A program made the translations under genes and the position numbers. The notes under the pieces are model-generated. The model saw only the letters and a program-made list of their open reading frames with translations, was not told the DNA's origin and ran no database searches. Positions 36,145 through 45,918 of a stretch of 64,000 nucleotides of DNA are shown here, in pieces. Position 1 is the stretch's first letter. Each line of letters starts with the position of its first letter. Source of the DNA: Clostridium aquiflavi (lineage in GTDB: Bacteria; Bacillota; Clostridia; Clostridiales; Clostridiaceae); contig NZ_JAVJAN010000003.1 in assembly GCF_031344075.1 (NCBI RefSeq), positions 1-64,000 on the forward strand, given 5' to 3'.

Positions 36145-36330
36145 ATGTCAAACAGCGTATTAGTTCCAGAAGCAAAACAAGGATTAGCTAGATTCAAGAA
36201 CGAAGTAGCTAATGAACTAGGAGTACCATTTAGTGAATACAATGGTGATCTAAGTTCAAGACAATGTGGTTCCGTAGGTGGCGAAATGGTTAAAAGAATG
36301 GTAGAGCAATACGAAAACTCAATTCAATAA
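36145..36330 (+). CDS. Alpha/beta-type small acid-soluble spore protein
   Basis: 61 aa. VPEAKQGLARFKNEVANELG contains the GPR protease cleavage region, and GSVGGEMVKRMVEQYE is the second conserved block. SASPs coat spore DNA and protect it from UV and heat. ATG follows GAGGAGG. In the family, expression comes from a forespore sigma-G promoter; none was assigned here. 35878-36144 holds no other gene. Confidence 0.95.
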   Translation: MSNSVLVPEAKQGLARFKNEVANELGVPFSEYNGDLSSRQCGSVGGEMVKRMVEQYENSIQ

Positions 36331-36389
36331 CAAATTGAAAAGAGAATAAATATAACTAAGTAAAGTTATATTGTATTGCAAAACTAGGA

Positions 36390-36426
36390 GGGTACACTAC
36401 TTAAAATGTAGTGTACCCTTTCTTTT
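36390..36426 (+). terminator. Terminator of the ssp gene
   Basis: GGGTACACTAC (36390-36400) pairs with GTAGTGTACCC (36408-36418), then TTTCTTTTT. Confidence 0.92.
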
Positions 36427-36616
36427 TATTTATAAAGTTTTTTATCTAAGCATTATATTTTTATTACTAAAAAATATTTGAAAATAGTTTAGAATAAGAG
36501 TAAATACAAATTTTATATAAAATATAAAAAAATACTAGAACATTATTAAGAGTAAAAGCATCTAATAAGTAGTTAAATAAATAAAGTCTTTTATATTGAA
36601 AGGAGGAGAACATAAA

Positions 36617-37318
36617 ATGTATAGTAGTTATTTTAATAATTTTTTTAGTTGTATAGATATATTTAATTTTATAAATTTAAATATAAAGAATGATATTTTA
36701 GATAGAAAATTAAATATTATAAAGCAACAAATAAACAAATTATATGAAATGAATATAACTCAAAATAAAAGTGAGAAAGGAAAAGTTGAAAATAATATAG
36801 TTGATTATAATAAATTGAAAAAATGTAGTACTGAATATAAAGCTTCAAAGGGGGATAAAGAAGCTTTTATAGAATTAATTACAGAAAATAAGTTGTCATT
36901 ATATAGAGTAGCGAAAGGAATATTAAAAAATGAAGAGAAAGTAGAGGATGCCATTCAAAATACAATATTAAAGGCTTATGAGAATATAGTAAAAATAAAA
37001 AAACATGAGTACTTTAAGACTTGGATTATTAGAATTCTTATAAATGAATGCAAAGCAATAATTAAAAAAGAAAAAAGAGTTATTTATTTAGATGAAACAA
37101 TTATAGAAGGCAATTATGAGGATAAATATCAAGATATAGATTTAGAAACAGCTTTAAATAACATTGATGAAGATTTACGCGAATTAGTAGTCTTGTATTA
37201 TTTTGACGACATTCCTCAAAAAGAAATTGCTAAAATTTTAAATATTAATGAAACTACAGTTAGGACAAGACTTTTAAGAGCTAGAAAAAAGCTTTACGAG
37301 TTATTAAAATTAGAATAG
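36617..37318 (+). CDS. ECF-type RNA polymerase sigma factor
   Basis: 233 aa. Region 2 is seen in YRVAKGILKNEEKVEDAIQN and YFKTWIIRILINECK, and region 4 in VVLYYFDDIPQKEIAKILNI followed by NETTVRTRLLRARKKL. An extra N-terminal part of about 80 residues is unusual for ECF factors. ATG 36617 is chosen because AAGGAGGAG precedes it; the frame opens at 36596. It is followed after 22 bases by its probable anti-sigma factor. Confidence 0.88.
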   Translation: MYSSYFNNFFSCIDIFNFINLNIKNDILDRKLNIIKQQINKLYEMNITQNKSEKGKVENNIVDYNKLKKCSTEYKASKGDKEAFIELITENKLSLYRVAKGILKNEEKVEDAIQNTILKAYENIVKIKKHEYFKTWIIRILINECKAIIKKEKRVIYLDETIIEGNYEDKYQDIDLETALNNIDEDLRELVVLYYFDDIPQKEIAKILNINETTVRTRLLRARKKLYELLKLE

Positions 37319-37340
37319 TTAGAGAGGAGGAAAAATAAAA

Positions 37341-38726
37341 GTGGACAATAAAAATTTTGATAAAATATTAAAAGATAAAATTAAAAGTAAGTATAATAAT
37401 GTTCCAGATAAAATAGATCTAATGATTCAAGAAACATTGGATTCACTTAAGCCTAAAGAACAAAAAAGATATAGAAAAGTTATTAGTATAGCAGTTATTT
37501 GCTTTTGTGTATTATTTGCCAGTATAGGTGTGGGGATAACTACGACAGCTAATGCATTAGGTCTTCCAGTTAAGGATTTTATAGCTGAAATAATGGGACT
37601 ATCACCTCAATATTCTGATTATGCATCTGATGTAAATATAACTAAAGAGAGTAATGGAGTAAATTTTACAATAACAAGTGTGCTTTATGATGGATATAAG
37701 CTTAAAATAGCATATAAAGTAGAAGGTACAGTGGCGGATTCTTTAGAAAAACTTGCGAAATTATCATCTTTTCTAAATACTAAAGTTTCAGTAAATGGAA
37801 AAGAAGTAAATCTAACTAGTTCGGGATATTCAAAGCCTATAAATAGTAATACTGTTGGTGGAATTAATATTTTTGATATAGATGATACCATGTATGATAA
37901 TTCATTTATGGGATTAACACAATTAGATATTTTAGATACGTTTAACTTTAATATTAGTATTGAAGATGAAATTGACAATGAAAAATATAAATGGGATTTT
38001 AATATTCCTATATCTAGTGAAAAAATTAAGAGTAAAATAGAAGAATATTCATTAGATAATACTGTAGGGGATTATAAAATAAAAAATGTAATAGTAACAC
38101 CTATAAGCACTTATATAAGTGGGACATTTAAAGATTCTAAAGATAAAATATCAATTATGAATTATATTGTTGTTGATGATAAAGGAAGAGAAGTTAAAAT
38201 TGATAATTGCAATGAAAGTACAGGAGTTGGTGGAGGAAAATTTAGATGTGAAATTTCAAATAATGATTCAGAATTAAATTCATTAACATTTATTCCTTAT
38301 AAAAATAAGCAACACTATTCTCCAGAAGAAATGCCATCTACCGATGAGGAAGCAAAAGAATTTAAAAAGGCATATAGAGAAAAATTGCAAAAAGAAATAA
38401 GTTTAACATTAAGTGAAAATGGATTTAATTTTACCAGTGATTCTGAATTGAATATAACTAAAGTGATAAGAGAAGAAAATAAAACAAAAATATATTATGA
38501 AACTAAGTATCCAACAATGGTAAATTTACGATTAAATATTTCAAGAGATGATATTAAAACAAAAAGTAATAACAATGTAGAAAATGTAGAAAGTATTGAA
38601 TCAGGAGTTGGAGTTGTAACATTAAATGGAATATTAGAAAATAAAACTTATAATTTAATATATGATAGTCCAGACAAATCATTAGAAGTTTATGAAGATA
38701 AAGCAGTTACTATGGAATTAAAATAA
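37341..38726 (+). CDS. DUF4179 membrane anti-sigma factor
   Basis: 461 aa. A cytoplasmic N-terminal part of about 50 residues, a membrane helix (VISIAVICFCVLFASIGVGI), then a large extracellular region with the DUF4179 pattern (GLPVKDFIAEIMG, FTITSVLYDGYKLKIAYKV). Such proteins are encoded right after ECF sigma genes and hold the sigma factor at the membrane until a signal comes. GTG start behind AGAGGAGG. The signal is unknown. Confidence 0.85.
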   Translation: MDNKNFDKILKDKIKSKYNNVPDKIDLMIQETLDSLKPKEQKRYRKVISIAVICFCVLFASIGVGITTTANALGLPVKDFIAEIMGLSPQYSDYASDVNITKESNGVNFTITSVLYDGYKLKIAYKVEGTVADSLEKLAKLSSFLNTKVSVNGKEVNLTSSGYSKPINSNTVGGINIFDIDDTMYDNSFMGLTQLDILDTFNFNISIEDEIDNEKYKWDFNIPISSEKIKSKIEEYSLDNTVGDYKIKNVIVTPISTYISGTFKDSKDKISIMNYIVVDDKGREVKIDNCNESTGVGGGKFRCEISNNDSELNSLTFIPYKNKQHYSPEEMPSTDEEAKEFKKAYREKLQKEISLTLSENGFNFTSDSELNITKVIREENKTKIYYETKYPTMVNLRLNISRDDIKTKSNNNVENVESIESGVGVVTLNGILENKTYNLIYDSPDKSLEVYEDKAVTMELK

Positions 38727-38834
38727 CAATTCTTATGTTTTAAATAAATATCATGAACTTATGTAGATTTCTTTATTAAAGTTTATCAATTTTCTTAGTA
38801 TTAAAAATATAATTGTTATTTTAATACTAAGTGT

Positions 38835-38881
38835 AAAAAGTTCTTTTGTAGTAGAAAATTTTATTACAAAAGAACTTTTTT
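38835..38881 (+). terminator. Terminator of the sigma/anti-sigma operon
   Basis: AAAAAGTTCTTTTGTA (38835-38850) pairs perfectly with 38865-38880. The remaining 38727-39033 is AT-rich; no gene seen. Confidence 0.85.
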
Positions 38882-39033
38882 ATGTGAAATTTTCAATTTA
38901 AATTGAAATGTAAGATATTTTAATTAATAGTATAAAATTATATAAATAAATGTTGGAAATAAAGGAAAATTTTTGGACTATTATTAAATTTCATGATAAA
39001 ATGAGAACTAAAGTTCGATGAAAAGGTGATATT

Positions 39034-40164
39034 ATGAAAAAAATAAAAATTTTACATACATCAGATTTACATTTTGATACTCCTTTTAGTGGAATGAAGA
39101 ATAATAAATCTATTAAATGTAGAGAAGAACTTAAAGAAGTCTTTGAAAAAATAATAAAAATTTCATTAGAAAATAATATAGATATTTTATTAATTGCAGG
39201 AGATATGTTTGATAATTTATCAGTAAATAAAAGTACATTATGTTTTTTAAAATCATGTTTTGAGAAAATAGATAAAGTAAAAATATTTATAAGTCCAGGT
39301 AATCATGATCCATATAACGAAAAATCGTTTTATAGTATGATCGAGTGGCCTAAAAATGTATATATATTTAAGGGCAATATGGAAAAAGTGGTTTTAGAGA
39401 ATTTAAAAACTATTATATGGGGAGCTGCTTTTACTCACAATTATATTTATGAATCCTTAATAAAAGGTGTAAATAGAATTGATGGATATAACAATATAAT
39501 GGTTATTCATGGAGAGATATCATCAAAAGAAAAGAATGAATATAACCCTATAACTGAAGAAGAAATTGCTAAAAGTAATATGGATTATATAGCATTAGGA
39601 CATAGACATAAGTATGTTGGTGTTAATAAAGTATCAAATACTTATTATGCATATAGTGGGTGTCCACAAGGAAGAGGATTTGATGAATTAGATGACAAAG
39701 GAATTATATTATTAGAGATTTCTAATAGATATTGTGATTATAAGTTTATAAAAACAGCTATTAGAAATTATTATGAAATGGAAATAAATATAGAAGGTTG
39801 CTTTGGATACAATCAAGTTAAAAGTAAAATTTTTAGTTGTATAGATAAAGAAAATATTAAAGATAATTCTTATAAAGTAATATTAAAGGGAGAAATTAAT
39901 GAGGAATTTAATTTAAGAGAAGAAATCATAGAAGAGATGATAAAAAAGGATGATTACAATATAAGAGTAATAGATAAAACTGAAGTGAAAATAGATATGG
40001 ATGAATTGTTGAAAGGGTATTCAATAAAGAGCTTATTTGCAAGAAAAATATATGAAGAACTAGAAAAAGCAGAAACAGAAGAAGAAAAAGAAATAATAAA
40101 ATTAGCTTTAAAGAAAGGACTTCAAAGTTTATCAGGTGAAGAGGTGAGAGATTATAATTATTAA
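39034..40164 (+). CDS. YhaO/SbcD-like metallophosphoesterase (DNA exonuclease subunit)
   Basis: 376 aa. Calcineurin-like motifs in order: HTSDLHFDTPF, AGDMFDN, SPGNHDP, VIHGEIS and LGHRHKYV, the two-metal site of SbcD/Mre11-type nucleases. It is followed with overlap by a YhaN/SbcC-type ATPase gene, so the pair should form an SMC-like nuclease that processes DNA ends or hairpins. The C-terminal coiled region (ARKIYEELEKAETEEEKEI) probably contacts the partner. Confidence 0.9.
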   Translation: MKKIKILHTSDLHFDTPFSGMKNNKSIKCREELKEVFEKIIKISLENNIDILLIAGDMFDNLSVNKSTLCFLKSCFEKIDKVKIFISPGNHDPYNEKSFYSMIEWPKNVYIFKGNMEKVVLENLKTIIWGAAFTHNYIYESLIKGVNRIDGYNNIMVIHGEISSKEKNEYNPITEEEIAKSNMDYIALGHRHKYVGVNKVSNTYYAYSGCPQGRGFDELDDKGIILLEISNRYCDYKFIKTAIRNYYEMEINIEGCFGYNQVKSKIFSCIDKENIKDNSYKVILKGEINEEFNLREEIIEEMIKKDDYNIRVIDKTEVKIDMDELLKGYSIKSLFARKIYEELEKAETEEEKEIIKLALKKGLQSLSGEEVRDYNY

Positions 40165-42892
40165 GCAAGTTAATATAGAAAATTTTGCAGGGATAAAAGG
40201 AAGAATTATAAGCTTTGCTAATAAATTTAACTTAATATATGGTGAAAATGAAAAAGGTAAAAGTACAATAGAGAATTTTATAAAGATATGGCTTTATGGA
40301 TTTGAAAAAAATCGTGGCAAAGATAATGATAGGAAAAAGTTTACTCCATTAACTGGCGGAAAAATAAGTGGAGAATTAACAGTTGAACATGAAGGGGTAA
40401 CATATGTTATAAGAAGAAGTTTTGGATTAACTAAAAAAGAAGATACCTGTGAAATACTTGATGAAGTAACTGGAGATAAAATAGATATACCATATAATAA
40501 TGAACCAGGAAAATATTTTTTAGATATAAACTTATCAACATTTTCTAAAACTTTATTTATAAATCAATTAGGGGTTATGGTAAATAAGGATAAAGAAGAA
40601 GAAATAATGGAGAAAATAACTAATACTTATAATTCAGGAGAAGAAAATGTATCTTTTAAGAAAGCAATAGAAGTATTAGAAAAAGGAAAAAAGAAAATTA
40701 AGACAACTAGGAAATCTGGGGAATTAGATTTACTTACAGAAAAGAAAAATTTACTAAAAGAAGAATTATGGAATGCATATACTCTGTCAGAGGCAAACAT
40801 AGAAAATGAAGAAAAATTATTAAATACTAAAAATGAAAAAGAAGAAATAATAAAGAAATTAGATAGTTTAGAATTATACAAGAAGTATATAAAAAAGAGT
40901 AATTTACAAAAAGATTATTTAGAAATTGCGCAATATTTAAAGAAGAGTGAAGAACTTAAGAAAAAAGAAGAAGTAATAAATGAAGAACTAAATAGAAATT
41001 ATACTAATATAAATAGTGAGTTTTTAGAAGAATTAAATAAAGAGTATAATAGATATTTAAATTTAAATGATATAAAACAAGAAAAGAAAAGAGAATTAAA
41101 TATTTTACAAAATAAATTAAATGAAAAAAACAATGATTTTAAAGAATATAAAGTATTAGATTCCCTTTGTGAAGAAGATATAAAAGATAAATTATATGTA
41201 TTAAAAATAGAACAGGAAAATTTAAAGGAGAAATTATATAAAGTTGAGTCTATAGAAAATTCTATAGAAACTTTTAAAAATGATTTAAATATTAGATCTA
41301 ATAAAATGAGGAATTTGGAATATATAGCTGAATATAGAGAGGATATAGAGGAAAATATTAATTTATATAAAGATAAATTAAAAGAACTAAAATATAAATT
41401 AGAATTATACTCATCAAACAATGAGAGGTGCTCTATAAAAAATATTAAGAATAAGATGATTTTTATTTATGTATTGTTTGCTTTGTTTTTAGTAGTTTTA
41501 TTTATAGGTATTTTTAAAGAGAACTTTATAATAGATATCTTAACAGTACCTTTACTAGCTATTTTGACTAAAGTCTATTTAAAGTATTCACTAATAATGA
41601 AGGAAGCTTCTATTAAAGAAAAAAATAAACTTAGCATACAAAAGCTAAAAAATGAAGTAGAACAATATGAAGAAAAATTGAATTTGCATATGAATGAAAT
41701 TAATTGTAAGGATTATGAGAATTTAATAAAGCAATTATCACAATATGATTCATATAAAATCTATAAGGATAATATTTATGCATCTATAAACTCTAAAGTT
41801 AAAGAAATTAATGATTTTAATATAGAAGAATTAAATAATAAATATAATAAAAATAAGAAAGTACTAGAATCATTATTTAAATTATTAGAGTGTAATTCCA
41901 TAGAAGAAACAATAAATAAAGTAAATATATATAGTAAATTTAAAAAAGAGTTATTACCAATGGAATATAAAATTAGTTCATTAGCATTAGAACTAAAAGA
42001 AATAGATTTTCAACTAAAGCATAAAGAAGAAGATTTAAGAGAAAAGACAAAAGGAATGGAATTTGAAAATATTGATATATTAGATTTTCATATAAAAATT
42101 AAAGAGTATAAGGATAAAGTTAATAAAATAATGGAAGTAAAAAGTAATCTTAATAGTGTAGAAGAAACATATAAGGTGCTTTTAAAAGATAGGAATATAG
42201 AAGAAATCAAAAAAGAAATTAAAAATATATTACCTGATGATTTAAGCTATTCTTATAAATCAGAAGAAGATATAGAAAAAGAAATAAAAAAAAGTTCTAA
42301 CAAGTTATTAAAAATAGAAAAAGAAATAAAAGATTTAGAACATCTTATAGAAAAACGATATTTAGGTAAACGAGCAATAGCTGAGATAGAAGAAGAATTA
42401 TATGATGCTCAGGAAAAAATTTTAAAGTGTGAAAAAGAATTTAAGGCTTTAGAAGTAGCTTCTTTAAAATTACAAGAATCATTTAAAGAACTAAGAAGCA
42501 ATATAGGACCTAAGTTGAACAATGAAGTATTAAAAAATTTTAATTTCTTAACATTAAAAAATTATAAAGATGTTAAAATATCTGAGGACTATAAGTTAAA
42601 GGTGAGGGATAATAGCGTATTATTTGATTCAGAAATATTAAGTAATGGAGCTAAGGATCAGTTATATCTATCGCTAAGATTATCATTTATAAATATGCTG
42701 TTTAAAAATAAGAAAGTGCCTATATTTTTAGATGATGCATTTATACAATATGATGATAATAGAAGAGAAAGAGCATTAAAGCTATTAATAAAAGAAGATT
42801 TTAATCAAGTAATATTTTTTACATGCCAAACAATAGAAAAGAATATTTTAGATAATATTTCATATGATTATAATTTAATCGAATTAAGTTAA
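40154..42892 (+). CDS. YhaN/SbcC-like AAA ATPase with apparent non-ATG start
   Basis: About 912 aa. The frame is open from just after TGA 40145-40147, and Walker A GENEKGKST lies at residues 30-38 if translation begins at 40154. No in-frame ATG, GTG or TTG exists before ATG 40577, which would lose the whole nucleotide-binding lobe. GAGGTG (40141-40146) is ideally placed for ATA 40154 (or ATT 40151), giving the family-like (M)IIKQVNIENFAGIKG. Long coiled coils are interrupted by a hydrophobic hairpin (IFIYVLFALFLVVLFIGIF), known in YhaN. The signature LSNGAKDQLYLSLRL and Walker B VPIFLDDAF end the protein. Confidence 0.85.
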   Translation: MIIKQVNIENFAGIKGRIISFANKFNLIYGENEKGKSTIENFIKIWLYGFEKNRGKDNDRKKFTPLTGGKISGELTVEHEGVTYVIRRSFGLTKKEDTCEILDEVTGDKIDIPYNNEPGKYFLDINLSTFSKTLFINQLGVMVNKDKEEEIMEKITNTYNSGEENVSFKKAIEVLEKGKKKIKTTRKSGELDLLTEKKNLLKEELWNAYTLSEANIENEEKLLNTKNEKEEIIKKLDSLELYKKYIKKSNLQKDYLEIAQYLKKSEELKKKEEVINEELNRNYTNINSEFLEELNKEYNRYLNLNDIKQEKKRELNILQNKLNEKNNDFKEYKVLDSLCEEDIKDKLYVLKIEQENLKEKLYKVESIENSIETFKNDLNIRSNKMRNLEYIAEYREDIEENINLYKDKLKELKYKLELYSSNNERCSIKNIKNKMIFIYVLFALFLVVLFIGIFKENFIIDILTVPLLAILTKVYLKYSLIMKEASIKEKNKLSIQKLKNEVEQYEEKLNLHMNEINCKDYENLIKQLSQYDSYKIYKDNIYASINSKVKEINDFNIEELNNKYNKNKKVLESLFKLLECNSIEETINKVNIYSKFKKELLPMEYKISSLALELKEIDFQLKHKEEDLREKTKGMEFENIDILDFHIKIKEYKDKVNKIMEVKSNLNSVEETYKVLLKDRNIEEIKKEIKNILPDDLSYSYKSEEDIEKEIKKSSNKLLKIEKEIKDLEHLIEKRYLGKRAIAEIEEELYDAQEKILKCEKEFKALEVASLKLQESFKELRSNIGPKLNNEVLKNFNFLTLKNYKDVKISEDYKLKVRDNSVLFDSEILSNGAKDQLYLSLRLSFINMLFKNKKVPIFLDDAFIQYDDNRRERALKLLIKEDFNQVIFFTCQTIEKNILDNISYDYNLIELS

Positions 42893-42907
42893 TAATTATA
42901 TTATAGT

Positions 42908-42966
42908 TTGACAAGTATAAGAAAATAAATTAAAATTATATTTGCAAATGCAAATCATATGCAAAT
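42908..42966 (+). promoter_or_regulatory. znuA promoter with probable zinc-repressor operator
   Basis: TTGACA (42908-42913), 17 bases, TAAAAT (42931-42936) is near consensus. Just downstream, ATTTGCAAAT (42940-42949) is a palindrome, and TGCAAAT recurs at 42943, 42949 and 42960. Its place over the start of transcription fits repressor control, for example by a Zur-type protein; which regulator is inference. Confidence 0.65.
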
Positions 42967-42977
42967 AGGAGGACTTA

Positions 42978-43880
42978 ATGAAAAAAAGATTTTTTTTAAC
43001 ACTATCATGCATTCTAATGAGTTTATTTATCATTGGATGTTCTAATTCAAATTCAACGAATGAATCTAATAAAGTAAATGATGAGAGTAAAAAGTTACAG
43101 GTTATGGTTTCAATATATCCATTAAAGGAATTCACTGAAAAAATAGGCGGAGATAAAATTGAGGTTACTTGTTTAGTTCCTGAAAATATGGAACCACATG
43201 ATTATGAACCAAAGACTAAAGATTTTGAAAAGCTTATGAATAGTGATATTTTTATTTATAATGGATTAGGAATGGAACATTGGATTGATTCTGTTAATAA
43301 TGTAGTTTCTGATGATAAAGTATTAAAAGTAAATTCAAGCGATGGCATTGATGTTAGAAAAGAGGGAGAACTAGTAGATCCTCATTCATGGTTAAGTTTA
43401 ATACAAGTACAAAAACAATGTGAAAATATAAAAAATTCACTTATAAGTTTGGATGAAGCAAATAAGGATACATATGAAGCAAACTATAATAAATTTAAAG
43501 AAGAATTACAAGGTTTATATGATGAATACTCAGCTAAGTTTAATGAGTTAAGCCAAAAAGATTTTATAACAGGTCATGCTGCTTTTGGTTATTTATGTAG
43601 GGATTTTGGGTTATCTCAAAAATCAGTTGAAAATTTATATGGAGAGGGTGAACCTACTCCTAAGGAATTGGAAAATTTGGTTAATTTCTGTAAAGAAAAT
43701 AATATAAAAGTTATTTTTTCTGAATCTTTAGCAAGTCCAAAAGTTTCAGAGACATTAGCATCAGAAGTTGGTGCAGAGGTAGTTCCTATATATACATTAG
43801 AATCAAATGAAGATGATATGAGTTATTTAGACGCTATGAAAAATAATTTAGATAAGATATATAATTCTTTAAGTAAGTAG
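42978..43880 (+). CDS. znuA: Zinc ABC transporter substrate-binding lipoprotein
   Basis: 300 aa. Lipobox FIIGC with Cys21. The TroA/ZnuA fold has its metal ligands: His in MEPHDYEP, His in DPHSW, His in TGHAAFGY and the acid in SESLASP. This layout suggests Zn (or Mn) capture outside the membrane. No permease or ATPase gene lies next to it, so it must use one encoded elsewhere. GGAGG precedes ATG 42978. It provides the reference for the ligand-less homologue at 20.5 kb. Confidence 0.9.
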   Translation: MKKRFFLTLSCILMSLFIIGCSNSNSTNESNKVNDESKKLQVMVSIYPLKEFTEKIGGDKIEVTCLVPENMEPHDYEPKTKDFEKLMNSDIFIYNGLGMEHWIDSVNNVVSDDKVLKVNSSDGIDVRKEGELVDPHSWLSLIQVQKQCENIKNSLISLDEANKDTYEANYNKFKEELQGLYDEYSAKFNELSQKDFITGHAAFGYLCRDFGLSQKSVENLYGEGEPTPKELENLVNFCKENNIKVIFSESLASPKVSETLASEVGAEVVPIYTLESNEDDMSYLDAMKNNLDKIYNSLSK

Positions 43881-43883
43881 ATA

Positions 43884-43913
43884 AAAAGTGAACCAATTAG
43901 GTTCACTTTTTTA
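43884..43913 (+). terminator. Terminator of znuA
   Basis: AAAAGTGAACC (43884-43894) pairs with GGTTCACTTTT (43900-43910), T run follows. Confidence 0.9.
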
Positions 43914-44006
43914 ATTATACATAAATTTTATTTATGATTTTTTTATGAAATGGCAATATATATGTTAAAATTAGTATATTATTACTAATAATAAGAGGGA
44001 GATAAT

Positions 44007-45800
44007 ATGAGCAATTCAAAGGAATTTTATAAAAGTACTTTAAAAGAAAATATAACAAAAAGAGAGTCATTATTAAAAAAAATAAATATTATAAGTGTTA
44101 TTAGGTTAGTAATAGTTCTTTTTATGTTAATAATTGATTATTTATTATATAAGGCAAATAATTATATAGCAATAATATTTACAACTACCATGTTTCTGAT
44201 TATGTTTATAATTGCAGCACTATTTCATTCAAGTAAGCTAAGAGACAAAAATATTGCAGATATATTAATAGACATGAATCAAAAAGGTATTGATAGAATA
44301 AATGGAGATTTTAAAAAGTTTAAAGATAATGGTGAGGAATACTTAAATTATAAACATAAATTTATAAATGATTTAAATATATTTGGACCTAATTCTCTTT
44401 TTCAATTTATAAATTCTACAGTTACATCTGGTGGTAGAAAGAGATTAGTACAAATATTAAGTATTGAACAAAATATAAATAAAAACGATATACTAATAAG
44501 ACAGGAATCTATAAAAGAGCTATCTTCAAAAGTTCAATGGAGACAAAAATTTATAGTAAAAGGTTTAATGAACAAATCATCTAAATTTAATTTGAATGAT
44601 TTAATTAGTTGGGGTAAAGAGAAAAGCAAAGTAAACAAAATAAATATAATTATTAGCTGTATTTTTATAGTGACTAATTTTGTATCAATATTTTTAGCAC
44701 TAAGTACTATATTACCTTGGTCATTTGTTATATTAGTATTTATGATTGATTTTGTTGTACTTAAAATGTTAACAAAATCAATAAATAAAGACATACTACT
44801 ATTTAACAATATAAAACAAGATATTAATGGATATAGCGAAATATTAGAATTAATAGAAAATGAAAATTTTAATTCAGAATATTTAAAGGAACTAAAAAAT
44901 AAGATATCTCATGAAGAAGTTAGTTGTAAGAAAGAAATGAAAAAACTAACTAATTTAGTAGAATGGATAGGAGATAGTTCTTATAATGCATATTATTTAG
45001 TAATAAATATATTATTTTTTTCAGATGTATTTATAATGAATAATTTAGAAAAATGGAGAAAAACTAATGGATTAAGGTTAATGGAATGGCTTAATGTAAT
45101 GAATGAATTTGATGCATTAAATAGTATTTCTAATATAGCATTTGATAATGAAGAGTGGGTATATCCTAATATATTAGATACTAGTGAAGTATATGGAGAA
45201 GAGATTGGTCATCCCTTAATAGGACATAAAGCAGTAAAAAATAGTTTCTCTTTAAATGGAATTCAAAAGGTTGCATTAATTACAGGTTCAAATATGTCAG
45301 GAAAAAGTACATTTTTAAGAAGCATAGGTTGTAATTTGTTATTAAGTTATATAGGAGCTCCTGTATGTGCAAAAAGGTTTAACTGTGGAATAATGAGTTT
45401 ATATACATGCATCACTACAAGAGATAGTTTAGAAGAAAGTATTTCTTCATTTTATGCAGAAATTTTAAGAATAAAGATACTTATAGAAGCTTGTAAAAGA
45501 GGAGAAAAAGTATTTTTCCTTTTAGATGAAATATTTAAAGGAACTAATTCTAGAGATAGGCATACTGGAGCTACTGTATTAATAAATCAATTAATAAAAT
45601 ACGGTGCTATAGGACTTGTCTCAACTCATGATTTAGAATTATGTGATTTAGAAAAAGAAGATAATAAAATAATAAATTATAATTTTAGAGAATTTTATGA
45701 AGATGATAAAATAAAATTTGATTATATACTTAGAAGGGGAAAGAGTGAGACTCAAAATGCTATTAATTTAATGAAATTAGCAGGAATAGATTTCATGTAG
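44007..45800 (+). CDS. Membrane-anchored MutS-like ATPase
   Basis: 597 aa. The C-terminal third is a MutS ABC-type ATPase: GSNMSGKSTFLRSIG from residue 427, YAEILRIK, and Walker B FFLLDEIFKGTNSRDRHTGA, with STHDLEL after it. The N-terminal part carries two hydrophobic hairpins (about residues 30-75 and 210-255), separated by a MutS core-like helical region. The mismatch-recognition domain is missing, so this is not MutS1. Such membrane MutS-like proteins are common in Firmicutes and uncharacterised. ATG follows GAGGGAG. Confidence 0.85.
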   Translation: MSNSKEFYKSTLKENITKRESLLKKINIISVIRLVIVLFMLIIDYLLYKANNYIAIIFTTTMFLIMFIIAALFHSSKLRDKNIADILIDMNQKGIDRINGDFKKFKDNGEEYLNYKHKFINDLNIFGPNSLFQFINSTVTSGGRKRLVQILSIEQNINKNDILIRQESIKELSSKVQWRQKFIVKGLMNKSSKFNLNDLISWGKEKSKVNKINIIISCIFIVTNFVSIFLALSTILPWSFVILVFMIDFVVLKMLTKSINKDILLFNNIKQDINGYSEILELIENENFNSEYLKELKNKISHEEVSCKKEMKKLTNLVEWIGDSSYNAYYLVINILFFSDVFIMNNLEKWRKTNGLRLMEWLNVMNEFDALNSISNIAFDNEEWVYPNILDTSEVYGEEIGHPLIGHKAVKNSFSLNGIQKVALITGSNMSGKSTFLRSIGCNLLLSYIGAPVCAKRFNCGIMSLYTCITTRDSLEESISSFYAEILRIKILIEACKRGEKVFFLLDEIFKGTNSRDRHTGATVLINQLIKYGAIGLVSTHDLELCDLEKEDNKIINYNFREFYEDDKIKFDYILRRGKSETQNAINLMKLAGIDFM

Positions 45801-45918
45801 TATATAAAAAGCATTTTATGTCCTAAAGATAATTGATATTTTAGTATAGGGCATATTTTTATACTAAAATATTAATTAGTTTTTAACCAGAAGCATTGTA
45901 TTAAGAGAGGATTTGGGT

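Noticed and set aside
39926..40168. Minus-strand Leu-rich frame opposite the end of yhaO
   Set aside because: It is the antisense of a Glu/Lys-rich coiled region, with no start signal.
40577..42892. Start of the YhaN-like gene at ATG 40577
   Set aside because: It would delete the Walker A lobe that is encoded in the same open frame from 40154.
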